Shown here: positions 6,847-13,518 of the stretch, in pieces
Layout of the letters: each line of letters opens with the position of its first letter
How positions within the stretch are numbered: the first letter of the stretch is position 1
NCBI GenBank assembly: GCA_900554685.1
Contig: USIG01000017.1
Location: 1 to 22,075 of the forward strand
Length of the DNA stretch: 22,075 nucleotides
Direction of reading: 5' to 3'
Source: an uncultured Cryptobacterium sp.
GTDB taxonomy: Bacteria; Actinomycetota; Coriobacteriia; Coriobacteriales; Eggerthellaceae
Program-made: the position numbers and the translations under genes
Notes under the pieces: generated by a model
Told to the model about the DNA's origin: nothing
Database searches by the model: none
What the model saw: the letters and a program-made list of their open reading frames with translations, nothing else

Positions 6847-6880
6847 TGTGACTGCATCCCAACAAAGGTCACATGATGCA
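6847..6880 (+). promoter_or_regulatory. Interleaved complementary arms (switch-like) before relQ
   Basis: TGTGAC (6847-6852) and TGCATC (6853-6858) are followed, after nine bases, by GTCACA (6868-6873) and GATGCA (6875-6880), their exact complements in the same order. The two six-base stems therefore cannot be nested; they form either two alternative hairpins or a pseudoknot-like fold. At the DNA level they could instead be two overlapping operators. The element lies 63 bases before the relQ start. Confidence 0.5.
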
Positions 6881-6942
6881 TTGCGACTTTTATGGTGGCC
6901 TGCAGTTTAGTTGTCAGTAGTGGCACAGGAGGGGAAATAACT

Positions 6943-7707
6943 ATGGAGCGGGAAGATATTACCGCCGAACAAAAACAACAGATCGTAGAGCATTTTCAGC
7001 TGTTCGAAAAAGCAAGCAAATCACTCTTCAAAAAATATGAGGCAGCTATCAGGGAAATGAAAACACGCTTTGAAATTCTCGATGCTGACCTTGAATATCG
7101 CTTCAATCGCAATCCTATTCACCATATGGAAACTCGTTTGAAAACACCAAAAAGCGTGTTTGAGAAGTTGCAGCGCTATGAGGTTCCTATCACTTTGCAG
7201 TCGGTCGAGGAGCACATTTTAGATGTGGCAGGAATGCGCGTCATTGTTTCGTATATCGATGATGTATATGCCATGGTCAAAGTGCTTTCTTTGCAGGATG
7301 ACCTGAAGATCGTGAAGGTAAAAGACTACATCAAAAACCCGAAGCCTAATGGCTATCGAAGCTTACACGTTATCGTTAAGGTGCCGGTATATTTTCTTGA
7401 TCGCAAACAGTATGTGCCGGTAGAAATACAGTTCCGCACGGTTGCGATGGACTTTTGGGCATCCCTTGAACATACGCTTAAGTACAAGCAGGATGTTCAG
7501 CTTGAAGGTATCGATATGTTCGATGAGCTGAAGAATTGTTCTGAGATTATCGAGGATGTCGAGCGGCGTATGCAAATTCTTATGCATGCTGTGCAGACGA
7601 CCGATGTTGAAGAGGCAGCGCGTAAACGTCGTGAACAACTTGAAGAACAGGAAGCTCGTGTAGAAAAAGCCCAACCTTCCTTTCAAGTGGTTGAAGCCGG
7701 ACGATAG
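6943..7707 (+). CDS. relQ: Small alarmone synthetase, RelQ-type GTP pyrophosphokinase
   Basis: The product transfers pyrophosphate from ATP to GDP or GTP, making (p)ppGpp in the cytoplasm. Its 254 residues hold only a RelA/SpoT synthetase domain, with no hydrolase, TGS or ACT domain, as in RelQ/YjbM proteins. Signature stretches are ETRLKTPKSVFEKL from residue 63 (ATP binding), DVAGMRV with Asp94 (metal), NGYRSLH at 136-142 (GTP binding) and EIQFRT with Glu161 and Gln163 (catalysis). The C-terminal tail from about 215 is a charged helix, as in RelQ tetramers. The ATG at 6943 is preceded by AGGAGGGG (6927-6934) and chosen over the upstream GTG at 6892. Small synthetases are usually controlled at transcription, which makes the leader structure at 6847 interesting. 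Separating RelQ from RelP rests on overall likeness. Confidence 0.93.
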   Translation: MEREDITAEQKQQIVEHFQLFEKASKSLFKKYEAAIREMKTRFEILDADLEYRFNRNPIHHMETRLKTPKSVFEKLQRYEVPITLQSVEEHILDVAGMRVIVSYIDDVYAMVKVLSLQDDLKIVKVKDYIKNPKPNGYRSLHVIVKVPVYFLDRKQYVPVEIQFRTVAMDFWASLEHTLKYKQDVQLEGIDMFDELKNCSEIIEDVERRMQILMHAVQTTDVEEAARKRREQLEEQEARVEKAQPSFQVVEAGR

Positions 7708-7745
7708 GTGAAGCCAAAGACAAACACAAACACGAATATATCGCC

Positions 7746-7772
7746 ATTTACGGAGCAGAGAACTCCGTAAAT
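7746..7772 (+). terminator. Perfect 10-base hairpin after relQ
   Basis: ATTTACGGAG (7746-7755) and CTCCGTAAAT (7763-7772) are exact inverted arms around a seven-base loop. No T-run follows, although the sequence is AT-rich, so it may work as a weak terminator, a 3' mRNA stabiliser or an operator for ilvE. Confidence 0.45.
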
Positions 7773-7799
7773 ATTGCAAATATGTTTCGTCCGTATTTC

Positions 7800-7822
7800 A
7801 CTCCACTTAGTTGGAGTAAAAT
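7800..7822 (+). promoter_or_regulatory. Inverted repeat overlapping a possible -10 of ilvE
   Basis: ACTCCA (7800-7805) and TGGAGT (7812-7817) are perfect arms around six bases, and the second arm runs into TAAAAT (7817-7822), a good -10 sequence without a clear -35. This layout would suit a repressor site over the ilvE promoter. Confidence 0.35.
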
Positions 7823-7893
7823 ACGATTCTTGAAAAGCTCTATAACATCGAGATAGCTTAGATGGCATAAGACAAGAAACGAAAGGATTTATC

Positions 7894-8817
7894 ATGGCTG
7901 ACGTGGAAGCTGTGGATTACATCTGGAAAAATGGCGAAGCTATTCCATGGGAGCAGGCAACAACGCATGTCTTAACCCACGCTTTGCATTACGGTTCTGC
8001 AGTGTTTGAGGGTATTCGCTGCTATCACAACACTGAAACGGACGAAGCCGTAATCTTCCGCCTTCGTGATCATATGGAGCGTCTGCATCGCAGTGCAAAA
8101 ATTGCCATGATGGAAATTCCTTACAGCGTTGATGAGCTGTGCGAAGCTACGGTAGACATCATCAAGAAAAACAACATCAAGTCATGCTACATTCGTCCTT
8201 TGGCATATTATGGCTACGGTCAGATGGGCGTTGATCCTACAGGAGCACCTGTTGATGTCGTCATCGCTGTATGGCCTTGGGATGCCTATCTGGGCGAAGA
8301 GGCTCTACAAAATGGCATCAAGGTAGGCGTTTCTTCTTGGCGTCAGCGTTCCTTTAACGCAATTCCTCCCGCTGTTAAGTCTTCTGCTTCCTACATGAAC
8401 TCCATCTTGGCAAAGAAGGAAGCAACGCTTCATGGCTATGCAGAAGCTATCATGCTCAACGAAGAGGGTCGCGTTTGCGAAGGTACTGGCGAGAACATCT
8501 TTGTTGTCCGCAACGGTATTCTTTCCACCCCTCCGCTGTCTGATGGTTTGCTTGAGGGCATTACGCGTGACACCATTTTGACGCTTGCAACCGATATGGA
8601 TATTCCTGCAATCGAAGAGTCTCTGACTCGTGCTGATCTTTATATTGCCGATGAGGCATTCATGACGGGTTCCGCTGCAGAACTCACCCCAATCAACAGT
8701 ATCGATGATCGCGTGATTGGTAAGCGTGGTCCCATCACCGAGCAGCTTCAGAAGCGCTATTTCGATGTTGCATACGGTAAGGTTCCTGAATACGAGGATT
8801 GGATTACTCGTTTCTAA
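7894..8817 (+). CDS. ilvE: Branched-chain amino acid aminotransferase
   Basis: The product is a pyridoxal-phosphate enzyme that moves the amino group between glutamate and the keto acids of leucine, isoleucine and valine. It has 307 residues, the usual class IV length. HALHYGSAVFEGIR near residue 30 is the family's N-terminal signature; Lys162 (PPAVKSSASYMNS) is the expected cofactor lysine; EGTGENIF at 196-203 and TGSAAELTPI near the C-terminus bind the cofactor phosphate and substrate. GAAAGGA about eight bases upstream supports the ATG. cimA follows downstream and supplies the isoleucine precursor, so the pair belongs to one pathway, with a terminator hairpin between them. No ilvBCD genes are nearby. 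D-amino acid or 4-amino-4-deoxychorismate activities are possible in class IV but fit the motifs less well. Confidence 0.95.
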   Translation: MADVEAVDYIWKNGEAIPWEQATTHVLTHALHYGSAVFEGIRCYHNTETDEAVIFRLRDHMERLHRSAKIAMMEIPYSVDELCEATVDIIKKNNIKSCYIRPLAYYGYGQMGVDPTGAPVDVVIAVWPWDAYLGEEALQNGIKVGVSSWRQRSFNAIPPAVKSSASYMNSILAKKEATLHGYAEAIMLNEEGRVCEGTGENIFVVRNGILSTPPLSDGLLEGITRDTILTLATDMDIPAIEESLTRADLYIADEAFMTGSAAELTPINSIDDRVIGKRGPITEQLQKRYFDVAYGKVPEYEDWITRF

Positions 8818-8830
8818 GGGTTTAAGCACC

Positions 8831-8858
8831 CTGTCTTTGCGCAGAGGGCTCAAGACAG
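8831..8858 (+). promoter_or_regulatory. Hairpin preceding the ilvE-cimA terminator
   Basis: CTGTCTT (8831-8837) and AAGACAG (8852-8858) are exact arms. Part of the loop and arm, GAGGGCTC (8844-8851), is complementary, with one bulge, to GAGCCTC (8869-8875), the 5' arm of the terminator that follows. The two structures could therefore compete, as in attenuators. Confidence 0.45.
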
Positions 8859-8867
8859 TCAATTTAG

Positions 8868-8897
8868 AGAGCCTCGATGATAGTCGGGGCTCTTTTT
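8868..8897 (+). terminator. Intrinsic terminator between ilvE and cimA
   Basis: AGAGCCTCGA (8868-8877) pairs with TCGGGGCTCT (8884-8893), ten pairs including one T-G, around a six-base loop, and runs into TTTTT (8893-8897). cimA starts only 20 bases later with no room for a separate promoter after the hairpin, so cimA expression needs read-through or a promoter overlapping the end of ilvE. Confidence 0.85.
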
Positions 8898-8916
8898 GTA
8901 TTCGAAAAGAGTAGCT

Positions 8917-10518
8917 ATGGCATCACAACCTACAGCAGCAAAAATTTTTGCATACGACACCACCCTGCGTGATGGGGAACAAAGCGAAGGCATCACGTTA
9001 TCTTTAGAGGACAAGCTGCGCATCGTTTCTTGTCTTGATGACTTTGGCGTGGACTATATTGAAGGGGGCTATCCTGCTTCAAATCCTAAAGATATTGCCT
9101 TCTTCAAGGAAGTTGCCCAGATGGATTTAAAGCATGCGCGCATTGCTGCTTTTGGCTCTACCTGCAAAAAGGGAGTTGCTGCTCATGAGGATTCCGGTCT
9201 TAAGGACTTGCTTTCGTCGGGCGCTTCGGTGGTTACGATCGTAGGTAAAAGCTGGGATGCCCAGGTAGAGCGTGCCTTAATGACCACGCTTGAAGAAAAC
9301 CTGCGTATGGTTTCGGAATCTATTGCCTACCTTAAAAGCCAAGGGGTAGAGGTAATTTTTGATGCCGAGCATTTCTATGATGGCTATAAAGCAAACCCCG
9401 ACTATTCCCTGCAAGTTATTGAGGCCGCAGTAGAGGCGGGCGCCGATTCTATTGACTTGTGCGAAACCAATGGCGGTGCACTGCCTTTTGAGGTTGAAGA
9501 AATTACTCGCGCGGTTACAAGCCGTTTCCCTCAACAGCGTTTTGGGGTGCATTGTCACAACGATTCGGGATGCGCGGTTGCCAATACGCTTGCTGCGGTA
9601 GCGGCGGGGTGCACTCAGATACAAGGTACGGTAAATGGTTACGGGGAGCGAGTAGGCAACTGTGACATTTTGTGTGCAATTGCTAATTTGGAATTAAAGA
9701 TGGACCGCGTGGTGGTGGGTCGCGAAAACTTAAAGCAGCTTACCAGTGTCGCCCGTTCAGTTGCAGAAACTTGCAACATGGTTCATTCCATGCATCATCC
9801 CTACACCGGCTCTTCTGCTTTTGCTCATAAGGGCGGTTTGCACGCAAGCGCAATAGCGCGCTTTCCTGAGGCATACGAACATACGAAGCCAGAAAATGTT
9901 GGTAACACAACACGTGTTTTAGTAAGCGAGCTTGCAGGCAAGGCCTCCTTGGTGGCAAAGGCGAAGTCGCTTGGCTTTGATTTGAGCGGCAATGCTAAGC
10001 TCACCCAGCAGATACTAGACGACATCAAAGAGCGAGAAAATCAGGGCTTTTCCTATGAAATCGCCGATGGATCACTGGCTGTGTTGCTTCATATGCATCT
10101 GGGTACCTTCAAGCCTCACTTCACTCTGGAAAGCTTCCGCGTCATTGTGGACGATAAAGAAGACACTAATGCGTGGGCAAAAGATGCTACCAGTGAAGCA
10201 ACAATAAAGGTGCATATTGGTGATCGTCGCTTCGTGGCAACAGGTGAGGGAATTGGCCCGGTTGGTGCTTTGGACAACGCGCTTCGTCTGGCATTGGCTG
10301 ACGTATATCCTGAAGTGAATCAGATTGAGTTGGTGGACTTCAAAGTTCGCATTTTGGATGAAAATGTGGGCACAGGTGCAACAACACGCGTCATGATTAC
10401 TACCTCAAATGGAAAAGAATCCTGGGGAACTATCGGCGTTTCAGAAAATATCATCGAAGCTTCATGGAATGCGTTGGTTGATTCATTCGAATATGGTTTA
10501 GTGAAATGCGGACGGTAA
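8917..10518 (+). CDS. cimA: (R)-citramalate synthase
   Basis: The product condenses pyruvate with acetyl-CoA to citramalate, the first step of a threonine-independent route to 2-oxobutyrate and isoleucine. It has 533 residues. An N-terminal HMG-CoA-lyase-like TIM barrel carries YDTTLRDGEQSEG at 13-25, CETNGG in the middle and HCHNDSG at 212-218 (metal-binding histidines), then NGYGERVGN. The C-terminal region, about 395-525, is the LeuA-type dimerisation and regulatory domain where isoleucine is expected to inhibit. The wording and length fit CimA of the Geobacter/Leptospira kind better than 2-isopropylmalate synthase or homocitrate synthase, though LeuA relatives are close. The start is ATG 8917; the upstream AAAAGAG is weak. 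It follows ilvE beyond a terminator hairpin, suggesting controlled read-through. Confidence 0.92.
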   Translation: MASQPTAAKIFAYDTTLRDGEQSEGITLSLEDKLRIVSCLDDFGVDYIEGGYPASNPKDIAFFKEVAQMDLKHARIAAFGSTCKKGVAAHEDSGLKDLLSSGASVVTIVGKSWDAQVERALMTTLEENLRMVSESIAYLKSQGVEVIFDAEHFYDGYKANPDYSLQVIEAAVEAGADSIDLCETNGGALPFEVEEITRAVTSRFPQQRFGVHCHNDSGCAVANTLAAVAAGCTQIQGTVNGYGERVGNCDILCAIANLELKMDRVVVGRENLKQLTSVARSVAETCNMVHSMHHPYTGSSAFAHKGGLHASAIARFPEAYEHTKPENVGNTTRVLVSELAGKASLVAKAKSLGFDLSGNAKLTQQILDDIKERENQGFSYEIADGSLAVLLHMHLGTFKPHFTLESFRVIVDDKEDTNAWAKDATSEATIKVHIGDRRFVATGEGIGPVGALDNALRLALADVYPEVNQIELVDFKVRILDENVGTGATTRVMITTSNGKESWGTIGVSENIIEASWNALVDSFEYGLVKCGR

Positions 10519-10538
10519 AATCCAGACGGTAAGTGAGT
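10511..10538 (+). repeat. Short duplication at the cimA stop codon
   Basis: GACGGTAA occurs at 10511-10518, where it includes the cimA TAA stop, and again at 10525-10532, giving a 14-base period. A related GCGGTAAAG follows at 10551. It resembles the duplication seen at the transporter stop codon. Confidence 0.55.
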
Positions 10539-10585
10539 AGGCAAACACAAGCGGTAAAGCTGTTCGAGAGGCAAAGCGAGGGATT

Positions 10586-10885
10586 ATGGCTGAATTGCGC
10601 ACACGCGAAGTTGAAGATTTATTGTCGGTATTTGCAGGCCTTACTAATCCTGATGATGTTTTTGCGCTTCTGGAAGATTTGTTCACCGTTCGCGAAATAA
10701 AGGACACCTCGCAAAGGCTTGATGTGGCACGTATGCTTAAAGAGGGGCGCTCTTATTCGGTGATCGAGCAAGCAACGGGAGCTTCCGCGACAACAATCGC
10801 ACGTGTTTCTAAGGCGCTCAATTATGGTGCTGGTGGATACGAGCGGGCGTTTGAGGTGTTAGAAAAAAACAACGATAACGAATAG
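10586..10885 (+). CDS. TrpR-like YerC/YecD-family DNA-binding protein
   Basis: This is a 99-residue cytoplasmic protein. It matches the YerC/YecD family, small all-helical relatives of the tryptophan repressor found in Firmicutes and Actinobacteria. The helix-turn-helix lies around residues 53-78 (SYSVIEQATGASATTIARV), followed by SKALNYGAGGY, the usual family ending. The part before it (LRTREVEDLLSVFAGLTNPDDVFALLEDLFTVRE) is the TrpR-type dimerisation region. GAGGG at 10578-10582 supports the ATG. It lies 67 bases after cimA and could be co-transcribed, which makes a link to amino-acid gene control attractive but unproven. The ligand and targets are unknown. Confidence 0.9.
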   Translation: MAELRTREVEDLLSVFAGLTNPDDVFALLEDLFTVREIKDTSQRLDVARMLKEGRSYSVIEQATGASATTIARVSKALNYGAGGYERAFEVLEKNNDNE

Positions 10886-10937
10886 GTGCGTTTACATCTT
10901 ATTCGCGAGATTTTATTTGCGTGGTCTTATTCGTGCT

Positions 10938-10966
10938 CGAACAAAACAGTAAAGTAACAGGATAAT
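10938..10966 (+). promoter_or_regulatory. Weak promoter candidate before solute-binding gene
   Basis: CGAACA (10938-10943), 17 bases, then GATAAT (10961-10966). The -10 is good and the -35 poor. The 145-base gap after the YerC gene suggests that a new transcript begins here. Confidence 0.25.
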
Positions 10967-11030
10967 GAGGGCAAACCAGCAGTAGTAGAGTAAGAGAAAA
11001 GAAGCTGGGTAAAAGGAGTAGGCAAGGCAA

Positions 11031-11828
11031 TTGCAGCAGGTGAAACGCCCCATGAAGGTAAAAGGCTTAAAGATCATAGGCGCTCTTTTAGTTCTTGCGC
11101 TTTTGCTAACCCTTGTCTTGAATGCTATGGAGGGCTGCTCGCCCCATTCGAAATCGAAAGACTATTCACTTGCAACAAAAGGCACCCTTACGGTGGCGAC
11201 CTCTCTTGACTATCCTCCGTTTGAATCGCTCGATGGGGATGCGCCGGTGGGATACAGCATTGCAGTTATTCAAGAAGTGGCACACAGGCTTGATCTGGCG
11301 TGTGAGATAAAAAACATCTCCTTCAATAATGTTTTGACAAGTGTTGCTTCAGGAAATCAATTTGATGTGGGAATAGCCTCTTTTACCATCACCGACAAGC
11401 GTAAAGAACAGGTGGATTTTACAACGCCGTATTATTTCGCTGATCAGGCAATTGTGGTCCGCAAGGGAACCTATGAAACGGTGGAAGATCTGGCGGATTT
11501 ACCTGTGGTGGCACTTACGAATTCGGTAAGTTATCAGTACGCAAGCGATTCGGTGTCAAGCAAAGTTATTTCGCGTACCTCTGTGCAAGATTGCTTTGAG
11601 GTACTGAAAAAAGGCGGAGCGCAGGCAGTGGTTACGGAATATCCGGTCGCTCAAGCCTTACGTGCTTCGTATCCGGATTGCGAAATTCTTGAGCGTATTC
11701 CAACAGGTGAGGGTTATGGCATTGCCGTTAGCAAAGATAATCCCGCCCTTACCGAGGCAATAAACGAAGCGCTTGCTTCTATGGAAGAAGACGGAACGTT
11801 AGATGCGCTGCAGCAGCAGTATCTTTAA
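11031..11828 (+). CDS. Amino-acid-type ABC transporter solute-binding lipoprotein
   Basis: This is a 265-residue extracytoplasmic binding protein of family 3 (polar amino acids, glutamine, cystine). A basic N-terminus and a hydrophobic stretch (LKIIGALLVLALLLTLVL) lead to EGCS, so Cys36 from the TTG start is the probable lipid anchor, although the lipobox is not canonical. TLTVATSLDYPPFE and DVGIASFTITDKRKEQVDF are typical of the family; two lobes follow to the C-terminus (GTLDALQQQYL). Start choice is uncertain: TTG 11031 with AAGGAG at 11013-11018 (12 bases away), GTG 11040 or ATG 11052. No permease or ATPase gene lies beside it, so it must share a transporter encoded elsewhere. The M18 peptidase 26 bases downstream suggests a joint role in peptide and amino-acid supply. 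Confidence 0.9.
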   Translation: MQQVKRPMKVKGLKIIGALLVLALLLTLVLNAMEGCSPHSKSKDYSLATKGTLTVATSLDYPPFESLDGDAPVGYSIAVIQEVAHRLDLACEIKNISFNNVLTSVASGNQFDVGIASFTITDKRKEQVDFTTPYYFADQAIVVRKGTYETVEDLADLPVVALTNSVSYQYASDSVSSKVISRTSVQDCFEVLKKGGAQAVVTEYPVAQALRASYPDCEILERIPTGEGYGIAVSKDNPALTEAINEALASMEEDGTLDALQQQYL

Positions 11829-11854
11829 CTATGGTGTGAAAAGAAAGGAAACAT

Positions 11855-13300
11855 ATGGAACGTAAAGTTGCATGGGAATCGTATTCTGAAGACCAGCTTG
11901 AAGAATTAGATGCGCTCAGCAAACGCTACATTGATTTTATTTCTGATAACAAAACCGAACGTCGTTGCTTTAGTGCTTCGGTTGCTCAGGCTGAAGCGGC
12001 AGGTTATGTATCTCTTGAAGAGGCTGTAAAGCAGAACAAGTCCTTAAAGCCAGGCGATAAAGTTTGGAATGGTATTCATGGAAAGACGCTCATTCTTGCT
12101 CATATTGGTACTGATCCGCTTGAAGAGGGCTTGAATATTCTAGGGGCTCATATCGATAGCCCTCGTTTGGATTTAAAGCAAAATCCCGTTTACGAAAGTG
12201 ATGGCTTTGCTTACTTGGATACTCACTATTATGGCGGCATAAAGCACTATCAATGGGTGACTATGCCCCTTGCCTTGTATGGAGTAGTCGCCAAGACCGA
12301 TGGTACGGTAGTTGATATTGCAATAGGCGATGATCCATCGGACCCGGTATTTTGTGTAACTGATCTTTTGCCTCATCTAGGCAACCAGCAGATGGCTAAA
12401 AAAGCCAGTGAGGTTGTTGAGGGAGAAAGTCTTGATATTTTGATGGGCAATCGTCCCCTGGTAGTCAAAAAGGATGACGCTACAGCTGCATCTGAGGGCG
12501 ATGAGCAAAAAGGTGCTTCTAAAGATTCCAAAGGAAGCAAAGAGGGCGTTAAGGCTTTTGCACTTAAGCTGCTAGAGGAAAAGTATGGCATTACCGAAGA
12601 GGACTTCATTTCGGCAGAAATCGAAGTGGTGCCTGCAGGCCGCGCCCGTGAATTGGGCTTTGATCGCAGCATGGTACTTGGATACGGTCAGGATGACCGC
12701 GTGTGTGCTTATACCTCTCTTGAAGCACAGCTTGCTTTAAGCGATACCCCGAAAACCACTGCGGTTACGGTGCTTGTTGATAAAGAAGAAATTGGCAGCG
12801 TCGGCGCAACCGGTATGGGATCGCTGTTCTTCGAAAATACGATTGCCGAAATATTGGAACTTGCAGGCTTGAAAGGACAGTTGCCTCTTCGTCGTTGTTT
12901 GGCGGCATCGCGCATGCTTTCTTCGGATGTTTCTGCTGCCTATGATCCGGCCTATGCAAGCGTGTTCGAGGCAAAAAATTCCGCGTATGCAGGAAAGGGA
13001 ATTGTGTTCAACAAATACACCGGCGCACGCGGCAAGAGTGGCTCAAACGATGCTCGCGCAGAGTATGTAGCCTATGTTCGCCGTGTTATGGATGACGCAG
13101 GTGTTTTCTATCAGACGGCTGAGCTTGGCAAGGTAGATGCAGGTGGCGGTGGCACCATCGCCTATATTCCTGCGAAATACGGCATGGATGTTATTGACTC
13201 GGGTGTAGCGGTTCTCTCCATGCATTCCCCTTGGGAAGCTACATCAAAGGCTGATATCTACGAAGCTTATCGTGCGTATCGCGCATTTTTGGAAGCATAG
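11855..13300 (+). CDS. M18-family zinc aminopeptidase
   Basis: The product removes N-terminal residues from peptides in the cytoplasm and has 481 residues, the normal M18 length. Metal and catalytic motifs appear in order: GAHIDSPRLDLK near residue 97 (His-X-Asp), DDR in GYGQDDRVCAY, DKEEIGSVG (catalytic and metal Glu pair), SSDVSAAYDP, and the C-terminal HSPWEATSKADIYEAYRAY (final His). The wording is that of the bacterial M18 aminopeptidase 1 group rather than the eukaryotic aspartyl aminopeptidase. A charged, Ser/Lys/Gly-rich low-complexity stretch (KKDDATAASEGDEQKGAS and following, about 205-232) is inserted before the middle domain, possibly a flexible surface loop. AAAGGA before the ATG supports the start. 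It probably shares a transcript with the preceding solute-binding gene. Confidence 0.93.
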   Translation: MERKVAWESYSEDQLEELDALSKRYIDFISDNKTERRCFSASVAQAEAAGYVSLEEAVKQNKSLKPGDKVWNGIHGKTLILAHIGTDPLEEGLNILGAHIDSPRLDLKQNPVYESDGFAYLDTHYYGGIKHYQWVTMPLALYGVVAKTDGTVVDIAIGDDPSDPVFCVTDLLPHLGNQQMAKKASEVVEGESLDILMGNRPLVVKKDDATAASEGDEQKGASKDSKGSKEGVKAFALKLLEEKYGITEEDFISAEIEVVPAGRARELGFDRSMVLGYGQDDRVCAYTSLEAQLALSDTPKTTAVTVLVDKEEIGSVGATGMGSLFFENTIAEILELAGLKGQLPLRRCLAASRMLSSDVSAAYDPAYASVFEAKNSAYAGKGIVFNKYTGARGKSGSNDARAEYVAYVRRVMDDAGVFYQTAELGKVDAGGGGTIAYIPAKYGMDVIDSGVAVLSMHSPWEATSKADIYEAYRAYRAFLEA

Positions 13301-13404
13301 ATAAGTTTCTTAGGCTTTAGGTTTCTCAGTAGCTTGTACATATCTCGTATATATCTTTCATGCACAAGATCTTCGACTGCATTGATAGAAAAAAATATGA
13401 ATAA

Positions 13405-13437
13405 AGTCATACCATAGGTCGTATGCGTGACTATAAT
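13405..13437. promoter_or_regulatory. Promoter and overlapping palindrome of guaB
   Basis: TATAAT (13432-13437) is a perfect -10; its -35 (ATACCA at 13409-13414) is poor. The same stretch holds an inverted repeat: AGTCA (13405-13409) with TGACT (13428-13432), or CATAC (13408-13412) with GTATG (13421-13425). A dimeric regulator bound here would cover the whole promoter, suggesting repression or activator dependence. Confidence 0.5.
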
Positions 13438-13518
13438 GGTGAAAACTTATTCTTCAAGGGATAACGTAATTCGTCGGCAGAAATCAGAGAAAAGAAGAAC
13501 CCAGGCAAGGAGTGCTCT

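Larger units (their letters stand above)
6530..6942. other. Intergenic region with repeats, upstream of relQ
   Basis: No gene is supported; the frames here (for example 6608-6826) lack ribosome sites and family resemblance. The region contains a threefold 17-base repeat (6621-6671), a hairpin CTGCGC (6679-6684) with GCGCAG (6694-6699), a weak promoter candidate at 6791-6820, and a set of interleaved complementary arms at 6847-6880. The real gene starts at 6943. Confidence 0.55.

Noticed and set aside
8305..8862. 185-codon minus-strand frame opposite ilvE
   Set aside because: It is a shadow of a clearly coding plus-strand gene and has no protein family character.
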